DNA of 64,000 nt from Eudromia elegans. Lineage: Eukaryota > Chordata > Aves > Tinamiformes > Tinamidae. The position numbers were made by a program, and so were the translations under genes. Within the stretch, counting starts at the first letter, position 1. Every line of letters starts with the position of its first letter. The notes under the pieces are model-generated. The model ran no database searches. It worked only from the letters and a program-made list of their open reading frames with translations, and had not been told where the DNA came from. This document shows positions 52,001 to 62,440 of the stretch, in pieces. Where the stretch lies: contig PTEX01000196.1 of NCBI GenBank assembly GCA_003342815.1, forward strand, positions 1,433,822-1,497,821, given 5' to 3'.

Positions 52001-53267
52001 TATATATAATACAAAGTTATTCTTTTTACTTTTTTTTCTTGCCTTCAGCAGCTAAATTTTGAGCTTGTTTTGTGCTTTATATCCAGCAAAGAGGGGTTAT
52101 TAATCTCCAACTACTCCAGAGTAGACCATCCTAAAATAGGAACTAGCCAACCTCCCCAGTTCTTGTGAATTCATCTTTAAAACCACAGCCGCGGAAAGCA
52201 GCCATCCGTACCTAGAGAAGCTGCAGGCAGGAATCATGCTGTGTTGGGGCCCCCTCTGAGAACAAGGTGATTAGCAAGTGAGTAAAAACAAAGACATGCT
52301 GCTTCTTACCACGCTAGGGGATGGCCCCTGGGTAAGGAGTGTTCTCCAAATAACTGCCAAGAAAAGAATACAAGTTTTCATACACTGAGTCTCAAATTAT
52401 GTGCTTTGTACATCAGTCATAAATGATACCATCGTGACATTTAGATTTTATTAACAGAGAATTATTTGGGAAAGAGCAAACATACATAAATATTCTTGTG
52501 TGGTGCACAGCAAGATATCAGCCTTTTTCCAAAAAGTTTAAGAGTTTCCCTAAAAAATATTAAGGGCAAAGTGAGTAGAATTGCACATTTGTACAAATCT
52601 TATTTTAGAGCAGTCATCTCTGCTTTGACAATATTCAGCACAGGGCAGGGCACCCAGTGCCCAACAGAATGAGCAAATACAGGGCAGGGTCTTTCATGCC
52701 CTAAAGTTTCTTAAAGACACGATGGGCCCTCAGATGTCTTTTAGCTCTCAGCATAGGAGAATGAGCAAGCACTACTTACCCATTTTTTGCTATTAAATTT
52801 TGCTTTCCCAAAAGTGGAGCATCAGTTTTGATCAAAACTAAAGAAAAAAAAGACAAAAATGAGTGAACATTTGCTGAAATCTGATCATGGTAAAGACAGC
52901 AATGATAACAAAACAGAAGTCAACTTTAAAGCAGGTAAAACAAACATGAAATTTTGGTTCGCATCTTTGAAATACAGAAAGATCCATGTTTTTTTCTACC
53001 ATTAGGCTTATTTCTTGGGTGGTATATAACAGGAAAGGAAAATTTGTTGAGTTTGTTGTTGTAGATATTATTGTAGGCTGTAGAAGACAGACCCAGCTGT
53101 GTTGCTATCTGAAATGAGAATTTCTTAGTGTTTGTCTGAACAAACTGTTCTTTTAGGAAAAACATCATTGTGCATGTTAAAAACAACAGCAGCAGAAAAT
53201 GCTACTATTTCTGCCCACTCCTGTTACAAAACAAGCCTAATCACCTCTCAGAGAAGATCAAGTGGAG

Positions 53268-53330
53268 GAGAATATACATATATATTTATATATAAATATA
53301 ATATTTATTTATATCCTGCTTATATACACC
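53268..53330. repeat. TA/TTTA simple repeat
   Basis: ATATACATATATATTTATAT continues with TATAAATATA units; low complexity. Confidence 0.8.
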
Positions 53331-53990
53331 CTGTACTGTATATGATAAGAAACCAGTTAACCAGTTAGAAAGAGCGAATCTGCAGTCATAGGAGAGGGGA
53401 GGAAAGACTATAGGAAATAGCAGAAGAAATATTGCTGCAAGAGCTGTTAACAAGCAATGAAGATAGGAAGCAGCCGGGGAAAGCAGTGAAGGAACAGCTT
53501 GTACCTGATTAATGCAATGTCCTCAGTTGGTACCAGAAGGGAAGGGTCCAGAAATAGTGACCTCCCAGGCTGAGAGAAGGGACAATCTGGTGGGAGACGG
53601 AGGGGTGGGCTGAACTTGTTTTTCTGTGTTAGGGAAATACAGACTACGAAAAGTTCAATACTGATAAGATTTCCTTTGCCTGGCTAAGAACAGGGATCCT
53701 TTGATCCTTTGGGCTGGAATAACCAATAATGGTTGCTAATGCTAATGCTATTTCAACAGTCTCATGAGTCTAAAAACCCCTGATTACTGTACGCATTCCT
53801 AAATCACCTGCCTGATATAGTATGTGTACACTGATTCAATACACACATTTTAACAAGAGCAGAGACTATGATGTTTCTGCAGCACAGGCGCCATTTCAGA
53901 AAGTTTACTAGGTATCATCAATTTTTCTGATCACAACCCCCTTCTCTTTATTTCCTTTCCCCCCAACGTCTGTTATACACATGAACATTT

Positions 53991-54019
53991 TTAAGAAGAT
54001 ATCAATGCTATCTTCTTAA
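53991..54019. repeat. 11-base perfect inverted repeat
   Basis: TTAAGAAGATA, a seven-base spacer, then TATCTTCTTAA. It is a short hairpin about 200 bases upstream of the candidate membrane-segment exon. Confidence 0.75.
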
Positions 54020-54224
54020 GATACTAAAAATAGTCACATTTATGATTTTTAGATTTCACTTGTTTTATCTGTCAGTCTGGGGAGCAGTTGGGTTGCATAT
54101 ATTTCCTTTGTGTATTTTTTTCTGTCAGTATAGCAGAAACAGAAACTTTGAGAATATACATTTTGAAGCATTATGGCACTGAAGGAAAATCATAGGTTTC
54201 TCAACACTTAAATATATTATCAGC

Positions 54225-54387
54225 AGTCTCTTGCATTATTCTTTATTCTACCTTTTTGCTGGGAGGCATTTTCTATGCAGTGTCTGAAGCTGATATTGAT
54301 CAGAGTAAAACCAAATCTGCTAAAAGAGAAACTATCCTGCGAGTATCAGAAGCATCAGAAATGGATCAAATTAAAGAGCAGTTACAG
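54225..54387 (+). CDS. Candidate exon: membrane segment plus helical tail (unrecognised)
   Basis: I do not recognise this product. The plus-strand frame reads a hydrophobic stretch VSCIILYSTFLLGGIFYAV, then a charged region (SEADIDQSKTKSAKRETILR and VSEASEMDQIKEQLQ) with helix-like spacing. It ends at CAG followed by GTAAAA, a plausible donor in phase 0. Possible acceptors are the AG pairs at about 54222-54224, or a later one at 54279-54280 that would drop the membrane part. The frame is open for 54 codons, longer than expected in this AT-rich DNA. It joins in frame to the next candidate exon. It could still be a chance reading. Confidence 0.35.
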
Positions 54388-55020
54388 GTAAAATGATCCT
54401 TGTAATGTTCAAAGTTTCCACTTGACTAGGCGTGCAGAAAGTATGGATTCTTATTATAAAACTACTGGGTATAAAAAAAAATGATTTTTGACTTGCTCAG
54501 AAATCTTCTGTTCCTTGTGTTCCATTTCAGGGAGAAAGACTGTGAGAAACATAATTTCAGACTTTAACCCTAACAAGTCGTATTAAAGTATCTGCATGCA
54601 AAACATGAAGACACACACTGAGTCTGTGATCAGCTATGTTAACTATATTAGCACCACATATCAAATCACTTAAGAAAACTGAAAATATGTTTTACTGAGC
54701 ATCCATGAGACCTACGGTTCTGCTTCATTCAGAGTGGGTTAGTTCACACTGAAAAAGAACAGCAACAATAATCAGAAGCATAAACGTTCCGTAAAAACAA
54801 CCAAAAAAACAAAACTAAAAAAGGATCTCTGAAAAGTTAAAGTAATTCTGAATGTGAGATCTCAGACCCCAAGAGAATTTTCAACCCAGTGAAAAACTGA
54901 AAAATACAGAGGAACTAAAAGAGGAGGGACTGACTCTGTGGGTGATTTGCACCCACAGAAGAGGCATTAGGAGAAAGGATATTTCAGACTGAATACACTT
55001 AATCTAGAAACTACTCAGTC

Positions 55021-55487
55021 AAAAAAAAAAGAAAAGAAAAGAAAAGAAAAGAAAAGAAAAGAAAAGAAAAGAAAAGAAAAGAAAAGAAAAGAAAAGAAAA
55101 GAAAAGAAAAGAAAAGAAAAGNNNNNNNNNNNNNNNNNNNNNNNNNNNNNNNNNNNNNNNNNNNNNNNNNNNNNNNNNNNNNNNNNNNNNNNNNNNNNNN
55201 NNNNNNNNNNNNNNNNNNNNNNNNNNNNNNNNNNNNNNNNNNNNNNNNNNNNNNNNNNNNNNNNNNNNNNNNNNNNNNNNNNNNNNNNNNNNNNNNNNNN
55301 NNNNNNNNNNNNNNNNNNNNNNNNNNNNNNNNNNNNNNNNNNNNNNNNNNNNNNNNNNNNNNNNNNNNNNNNNNNNNNNNNNNNNNAAGAAAAGAAAAGA
55401 AAAGAAAAGAAAAGAAAAGAAAAGAAAAGAAAAGAAAAGAAAAGAAAAGAAAAGAAAAGAAAAGAAAAGAAAAGAAAAGAAGAAAAA
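55021..55487. repeat. AAAAG microsatellite with assembly gap
   Basis: Pure GAAAA units fill 55021-55121 and 55387-55487 on either side of N bases. On the minus strand this is a TTTTC pyrimidine tract. The true length is unknown, because the gap was placed inside the repeat. Open frames spanning it are artefacts of the repeat. Confidence 0.95.
55122..55386. other. Assembly gap (265 N)
   Basis: There are 265 unknown bases inside the AAAAG microsatellite, probably a collapse or dropout of the repeat. Confidence 0.99.
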
Positions 55488-55753
55488 CTGCCGCCATCTT
55501 CCCATTATCATTTGGGAAGGAAAAAGGTATTGGTTGATCTTTCATGTAAAGAAGCAAAACTACTCTTTGCTCTGGGTGAACAATCATGCTTACACTTTTG
55601 TGGTATTACTGCATAAAGTATCAATATCTTATTTCTAAAATGGAATTATATTTAGGACTTTTTTTCTGAAAAAAATTCTTGGGTATCTGCAGTGCTATCT
55701 CCAACACACCAGTTTTAATGTAATTTTCCTTTATTTTTCTTCTTGCTGAACAG

Positions 55754-55819
55754 ATAATTAAGGTAGAAGAGCAGAGAAGCAGAACTAACTTCTTTCTACA
55801 GCAAATAACTCCAAAATAA
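55754..55819 (+). CDS. Candidate terminal exon of the same small gene
   Basis: A long pyrimidine tract ending TTCTTCTTGCTGAACAG is a strong acceptor. The phase-0 reading after it is IIKVEEQRSRTNFFLQQITP plus K, then TAA. AATAAA motifs overlap and follow the stop (55815 onward and near 55879), as expected for a last exon. Together with 54225-54387 this would give a membrane-anchored protein with a short charged helical tail. The intron between them (54388-55753) contains the AAAAG microsatellite and an assembly gap. No family is recognised. Confidence 0.35.
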   Translation: MIKVEEQRSRTNFFLQQITPK

Positions 55820-55889
55820 AACCAAAATAAAACTCCAAAACAGAAACCAAATAGCTCCAAATGGAGACAGTCCTGCAGAGAAATAAACA

Positions 55890-58800
55890 TTTCAGACTTT
55901 GTTTGCTAATGAACATTAATTACATCATTGCTTCAGAACTGAAAAGCCAAAACATCTCTGTTTAAGTAGCTGATCATAAAAACATATGGTCCAAGCACAG
56001 AATATTTAAAAGATGGATAAACTATTCATTTATCTGTTAAAGAAATTAAGAACTTGCTTAAAGCCATCTCTTCAGTCATCTAAAGATGAAGGTGTCATGT
56101 CTATGATAGGACAAATAAGGGGACAAATAAGGCAAGAAAGATGAGAAATGTTGATAAATATCCAAATGCAGTCCCAAAGCCATTGAGGTGGGCTCAGGTA
56201 GGCCCATCACTATTGCTTTCAAACAGTAAAGTGAAGGGTGGATGAAGAAAAATCGAGAAGTGGAAGTTGATCTAACTTACATTTTCTCCCTGTCCCAAAA
56301 TATTTACAATGCCAATAAAGTTGCCCTGCCACCTGCCCCTTTCTGTCATGCTCTTTTGAAAGGGACCTGTTTTCATGTCCTTTAGCACAAAATTCAGCAT
56401 CTTTAACCAGTTCAGCATTTATTGAGAGCAGAAGGTGACACATGGGTTATGGACCCCACCTGCTCTGAAGTGCTCATGTTATTCTGTCTCTTCTGTCAAT
56501 CTGCAAGAATATAACTTGTTAATGTCCTGCAATGGAATCTTGCAAAGGCTTAAAGTAACAGAAAGAAGGCTTAAAAACAGAAGAAGTCTTCAATATATCT
56601 CAATATATATTCCATCACAATTGAGTTGGTACCACTTCAGTCCAGTGATTTGCTTTACTCCTAAGAATAAACAGTACCCACTATTTGTGAGTCTTCCCCA
56701 TCCTGGGCCTTCCTTGTGCCCTCCTGTCTAGGCTAACTTATGATAGACAGAGAAGGAAGCCTAAGAACTACTGAGCAAAGATTCTAGATAAAGAATTATT
56801 TTGAAAAGAATGAGGTTTTATTAGCTAGCAGGAGGGGAACAGATAACAGGCTCCAGTTAAAATGAAATGTGAGCTTCTAATAGGGATAAGAAACAGGCAG
56901 GACTGCTAACTAGAATGTTTTCAGCTTCAGTACAAAACAGACAAAAGTATTAGAGACAACAATTAAGTTTGCAAAGGAAGAAAATTGTTCAAATCAATCA
57001 CAATTAGCAAAGCCTTAAACGCAGACCAAGAAAAAAAGACTAATCATGGTTAACGAAAAAAAAAAAGAAGACATTTAGGGCAAATGAGAACTAAGAAACA
57101 GAGATGACATCATGACTGCAGGGTGAAGGTCAAAAAAGAGCATTTTTAAGTTCACTGAAGAATAAAAAGATTTTTGCAGTTCTTACAAATTGTAAAATAC
57201 TGCACACCAATGGCACTAATGAGACAAAAAATGATTGAGTATGAAGACTATAAGATGGAGATTTATAAAGTTACTGTAAAGGCTCTAGTAAAAAGTGCTA
57301 ACATCTTTTTATCTTATGATATTTAAAAATAGACTGAAAGTATTGAAAGATATGGAGTAGGAAATGAGTCCACAATAGTCAGATGGAATTTGGTCTAGGT
57401 GACTTCCGATTTTTTTGTGATATGCACTTTAACAAAAGACAAGGTAACTCTGAAGAGAGTCTGACAGGAAGAATATGCAGGATACAGAAGATAAGAGCCA
57501 AGAAGGTCAGAACTAGAAAAAAAGCTGTGCTCAGATCTTAAAAAAAAAAATCATGCAATCTGTACAACAGAGTCAACAGAAATCATGCATTAAAAGGCAA
57601 TGGAAGCTATTATATGTGCTTTAGAAATCAATATAAAAGAGACAGGAGAGTCGATGTAAAATTGATTGATTTTCAAAACTGACTAAACTATGGTTACTCT
57701 AATGGGTTTGTGCACAAAATAACAGAATAGGAAAAACAAAGAAATGAACAATACAAAAAAGACAAGAGAGTCAATGTAAAATGATGGATTTTCAAAACTG
57801 ACTAAACTGTGGTTACTCTAATGGATTTATAAACAAAATAACAGAATAAGAAAAACAAAGAAATGAACAAAAATAAATTTTGAATTATTGTCTCTAGGAG
57901 TTTGAGGATTTTAGTCACTGTCTCAGACTGAATTGAGACTCAGACTAAACTGATGACTTACGTTAAGCACAACTTATGTTTTAGCATTCAATATTAGCAA
58001 AAAGAGATTTTTTCCACATTTATCTTTCATTTTTAAATTGCTATTAGCGACTGTGCACATTTGGAAATATATCTTAAGATTTAGTTTTAAGATGTCTTAA
58101 GAATCAGTTTGAAATTGGAATTTTGATTTGTCTGTTCTGAGGGAACAGTATTTCCAACAATGGGCACTACACATACAGCTAGAATAAATAACTATAATTA
58201 CCTGAGGAAGTGAATTTAGAGCAACAAGACCATGTAGCTCATAAAGAAAGAGCAAAAAGTGCTTCTATTCACAGGTGACCTATATTTTTCCTTCTCTTAA
58301 CCAATAAATATTATTAAATGTATTTTCCTGTTTAACTGATGTTCACGGGCATCTTGACATGTAGTAGAGCAAGTGGCTAGGAAATGTTGCCTGGGTTTCA
58401 GTAAGAAAGCTGAAAAGATAACAATGAAAGTAAGAATAAGTGTAGGGAAGGAAACAGAGGAAAATACCTACTACATTAAAAAACATTGTGATCAAAGCTT
58501 GAAAGAATTAGCTAAACAGTGAAGTAGGTCAAAATAACCCCTCAGCAAATTTAATAGAAATAAGCAAACCAAACAGAATTACAAAGAGTTCTAAGAAAGA
58601 GAAATTTCCTTGAACTGAATGACAGGAAAAAAAAAAAGAAAAAAAAAAGAATTATATCATAGAAAACATACATGAATGTTTCCTGTGACATGCTTGGAGG
58701 TCCTATCAAAACTTAATTACAAAAGCCAAAAAATATCTGTCAAGGTGATGAATGCCAGAACTATACTGTACCATTCACTGGCTAAAACAGGAAGGTTCTC

Positions 58801-59689
58801 AATTTTTATTACATTTGCTTAAACTGAAAGCATGCTAGAGAGCAATCATGTAATCAGTCTGTAGAGCACTGGAAGACAGGACTGGAAGGATTCAACCCCA
58901 TATATTGTCAAACAGTACATTCATAGAGGACCAGAAACCTTGAGATCTTGAAATCTCATGTAGTTTCAAATTTGAAAAGAGTATATTGAAAGAAGAACAA
59001 AAAGTGAAAGAGATTAAGGTAAGGATATAATTTATTTAAGGAATGGTTTTCTAATCTGAAAACTCACGCTGCAGTTAAAGCCACAATTCTCATAATAGGA
59101 TAAAAAATACTTTAGAAAAAAAACCTCCAGAGACATAAGAACGCTTGCAAGTGTTTTGTAATGGTCCATTTTTATTTAGAAGTACAACTCCTTCAAAAGA
59201 CTTTAATAAACAAATAATATATTTAATAAATACAGTAACTGAGCTTCAAATTAATATTATATTCTTACAGTTTAGTGTTACATCCATTTTTCTGGCAGAT
59301 GGGTCACACAACTATCCTTGAATCATACAGCAAATCTTTAAATCTGGTGAGATTCAAAAAGAAGCTTCAGAGACCTAGAGTTTGGTTCCCCAAATAATCT
59401 CAGCTTTCAGTGCAAAAATATGATCAATATACAAGCAATGACAACCAATATTTTAAACACAACATGGCCGTCTTGTAGCCTTCCTCAATAAACTCATCAC
59501 TGCCTCCCACAGTTAAAAATAAAACAATGTATTTTCTCTTTTTCATTTGGGAACCAAGAGAGTTTATATCTCTGTGGGGAACTAAAGTTCTAAGAAATTC
59601 ACTTGTCTGGTATTTGAGTTACCACAAACTTGTCTAAGTTCTTGCTTCCTGTTGGCTGCCAGCGTCGATCTTGGAGGACTTAGCCAACG
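55890..59689. other. Intergenic AT-rich stretch
   Basis: Apart from the 120-base tandem duplication, this is A-rich unique sequence with short poly-A and GAAA tracts. Lysine- and glutamate-rich frames with donor-like ends occur, for example ending near 58275 and 59024 on plus, but A-rich DNA makes such readings by chance. The part at 59160-59689 could be 3' UTR of the minus-strand candidate exon. Confidence 0.5.
57629..57870 (+). repeat. 120-base tandem duplication (two copies)
   Basis: The first copy (57629-57748) and the second (57749-57870) share GAGAGTCNATGTAAAAT, TTTTCAAAACTGACTAAACT, GGTTACTCTAATGG and AAAACAAAGAAATGAACAA. They differ by about a dozen substitutions and one base of length. 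It is a local duplication old enough to have diverged. Confidence 0.92.
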
Positions 59690-59815
59690 TTACTCTGCTT
59701 TTGCATGTCCACGGCCACTTTGGCTTCCTCTCTCAAACCCAAACGTCACATTTGCATTAGGGTTACGAAGAAGTGGATAATGAAATGCATTCCTAAACAG
59801 ATCCAAGGATGTTTT
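59690..59815 (-). CDS. Candidate terminal exon (unrecognised)
   Basis: On the minus strand a pyrimidine-rich stretch (CTTTCTTTTAAGTCCTTCCC) ends at GTTTAGTAG. The reading then starts in phase 0, KTSLDLFRNAFHYPLLRNPN followed by ANVTFGFERGSQSGRGHAKA and E, then TAA. It is 41 residues, CpG-richer than its surroundings, with a protein-like composition. An AATAAA on the same strand at 59171-59176 could end a 3' UTR of about 500 bases. No upstream partner exon ending in phase 0 was found between 59.9 kb and the right edge, so this stays a candidate. Confidence 0.3.
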   Translation of the reverse strand, partial: KTSLDLFRNAFHYPLLRNPNANVTFGFERGSQSGRGHAKAE

Positions 59816-59870
59816 CTACTAAACTCCAGGGAAGGACTTAAAAGAAAGTTTTCATTTTCATTTCACATTT

Positions 59871-59909
59871 AGAATCATAGTATGGTTAAGGTTGGAAGGG
59901 ACCTCTGGA
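59871..59909 (-). mobile_element. CR1 3' tip fragment
   Basis: AGAATCATAGTATGGTTAAG followed by GTTGGAAGGGACCTCTGGA is the reverse complement of a CR1 3' end of about 40 bases. It is either a severely 5'-truncated insertion or a decayed remnant. Confidence 0.75.
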
Positions 59910-62440
59910 TTGTTAATGATATAAGTTTAATACACATGCCCAACAAATGTATGTTCCCTACCCCAAGCACAGTTCTTACGATGTGGTCTAGGGTAATGAC
60001 TCAGAACTCCTTTTCCCCTTGATGTAAAGTTGCAGATAGTTGTTGCAGAGCTTGGCCTCAGCCTTGAATGTTCATAAGAAGCAAATAGGGCAGGAGACAG
60101 GAAAAAATGCAATGCTCAACAGAGGGAGTTCAGGCTTTATTTACAGGAAGGAAAGGGTAAAAATCATGATTTCTTTGTAGGACGTAGCAACTCACTAGAG
60201 TTTCCAAAAAGAAATACTTGAATGTCACTTTACCTCTTTATTCCAAGAGAGCAAGATTTGCTCTAATAGTATAAATAAATAGATTTTAAAAAAAGATTCC
60301 AATGATTCCAAATAGAAAAACAAGCTTACAGTAGGAAGTGATGCACTTACATTAATTAATTACTAAACAGATCTCACCCAAACAACTCTTCTTTCACATT
60401 TGTCAATGAGTAAACTTACTCTCCCCTTCCTCATTTGCTTCACTCTAGCCATAAAGATCAAGTATGTTTAAAAATGTGTTTTAAGCATTCCTTTAATAAT
60501 GTGTGAAGTAAAAGTACACTTTGAACCATTTTACTGTTCAGTATGGTTGGTTCTCTTGCAGTGGAAGAAAAGTAGATCAGTTTATAAGACAGAGCACATC
60601 CTTTTTTGGTTGGCTGGCAGGAGTTGACTTTCTTCTGTAAGCAAAATCTTCTTTAGTTTTTTCATTGCACAGAAACATCCAGGGAGTGCACCCTTAGGAA
60701 GAGCTAAGCTCTGACCAGCTGACAAGAACTGCTGCATCCTGAAGAAGTGGTCAAAATGTCCTTTACAAACATTGTTTTATAGATTATTACCTCCTCAAAA
60801 TGGCCAGCCTGAAGTCTTACCTCAAACCTCTTTCTAACCTGTTTTTTGAAAATAACTTGCTTAACACAGTCCGGTTTCTAGAATGGCAGGACAGGCTGTT
60901 ACGCAGCGCTCATACTGTTAACCTAATTTCAGTGAAAACAGTTTTGTCTCCTTCCTTCTTCTCCCTGTGAAACTACTAACTGCTTAAAAATAAAAATAAA
61001 ACATGATAGAAGTTTTATTTCTAAAAAGCAGTTAAATCACAATGCTGGAGTTCAGAGGTGATCTAACTCTTCTCTGCCAAAGGCAGCAACCGCAATACTT
61101 ATTTCTAGCTGGTATTTGTCTTGTTTTTAAAGACCTCCAAAAGCTGGCACATATTGAATATGAAAGTGCTACACATTCTGGCATAGCAGACATACAGCTT
61201 TTCAAAAGAGACTAAGGAGACAGCACCTTAAGCATGGGGAAAAGCTGATAAAGCAAACAAAAGGAAAAGCAGAAAGCCTTTGTTACAAATAGTTTACATT
61301 TTTTAAAAAATTATTTATTAGAAAGAGCTATACAGTAAAGTCTGGGTTGGAAGTTCGGAAGAAATTTGTTCCAGGTCCTGCAGGAAGGTTGATCCAACCT
61401 GTAGATCTCCACCTGGAGATCTGTCTTTTGCAAGCAGACATAAATTTGCTCTGCCCAAGCTCCAAGGCAATCAAGAAGCTGTGTAGCTACAGTAAGTATA
61501 GCATTTTGCCCATATCTGCCTAAAAACACCATGTATATAATCACAGACTTCAAGGGCAGTGAATTGGCTTAGGGAATCAACAGTTCCTTCACTCCATTTT
61601 CTACAAGGCTTCAGAACACAAGCATATGGGGTCAAGTATTATAGCAGTGTAGGCTGAGAAAGTACTGAAGTAATTGGGAAAAAATGTGATGAGAATGCAG
61701 AAATTACCTAGCATGGAAATTCTACAATCATGTAAGAAGTGAACTTGTCTTAACACAGAAAAATAAACATATACCAAAAACTCAGAAAAGTACAGTAGAA
61801 AACTGAGAAGAAGTTGCTCATCAAAAAAAGGTTTCAAAGGTTTCTGAAGAAATGGTGAAATCTCCAATGGATTCTCATGATGCTCGACTTCTAACGCTAG
61901 GGGTCTTCCAAACAACAGCAAGTTTAAGCACCTACACAGAAGACAACACAACACCTAATTACAGAAAGTCCTACCTTGACTTCCAAGCCAAACCAATTAT
62001 CTTTCCATTTTCCTATAAACATCCCAGGTATCTTTAAAAAAACCTGCATTGTGAAAACATAAACATAGATTTTTTTCCATTAAAGGTTCTCAGTTTGTCC
62101 TCTTATTTTACTATTAAAATGCTGAATTAACTATATTCTTTGAGTCTATCAACTTTAAGTAGTAAAATATTGACATATCACCACTAGCTGCATGTTTCTC
62201 CATCTGGTAATTTGCTGGCTTGATAAGAAGTGCTCTGTCACTTAGTACATGTATTTAAAGCCAGGATTAGCATAGGATGTTTATATTCAAACTTTTACGG
62301 TATGCAAGCTGTAAATGTGACTAGGGTATTCTGCCCATTAGATATCAAAATGAACATGATGATGCAGGTAATAAAGGTTTGCAAAATGTTTCTGCATTCT
62401 CTCTGTCTGGATGATTTCCTAGATTTAAAAGTGATACTTG
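59910..62440. other. Intergenic stretch before CR1 copy C
   Basis: Unique sequence without a recognised repeat, apart from the candidate plus-strand exon near 61.85-62.03 kb. A minus-strand GTAAGA donor-like site at about 59979 has no usable coding frame in the phase required by the nearby candidate exon. Confidence 0.5.
61852..62027 (+). CDS. Candidate exon (unrecognised)
   Basis: The plus-strand reading starts MVKSPMDSHDARLLTLGVF, continues through TTPNYRKSYLDFQAKPIIF, and ends PFSYKHP. The donor CAG followed by GTATCT leaves it in phase 2. Composition is protein-like and not dominated by lysine, unlike most chance frames here. The acceptor side is weak: upstream sequence is purine-rich, with an in-frame stop near 61806. 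The opposite strand is also open across it. The next exon would lie past 62.4 kb, possibly beyond the window. Confidence 0.25.

Larger units (their letters stand above)
44942..54224. other. Intergenic, upstream of RAMP3
   Basis: This is mainly AT-rich unique sequence. It holds the palindrome at 48.2 kb, the 21-base duplication at 49.0 kb, and a GC- and pyrimidine-richer block at 50.64-51.40 kb with a 181-codon plus-strand frame that I cannot assign. Weak exon-like readings are noted at 46590-46642 (minus) and 51663-51720 (plus). No established gene. Confidence 0.5.

Noticed and set aside
55011-55587. Minus-strand frames of 166 and 190 codons with LFFSF repeats
   Set aside because: They run through the AAAAG microsatellite and 265 unknown bases; not a protein.
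58198-58275. Plus-strand reading NLEQQDHVAHKERAKSASIH with a CAG/GTGACC end
   Set aside because: No pyrimidine tract at any acceptor and stops directly upstream; A-rich DNA gives such charged readings often.
59927-60112. Minus-strand open frame ending at a GTAAGA donor-like site
   Set aside because: The phase needed to join the candidate exon at 59815 contains stops, and the intron would be only about 160 bases.
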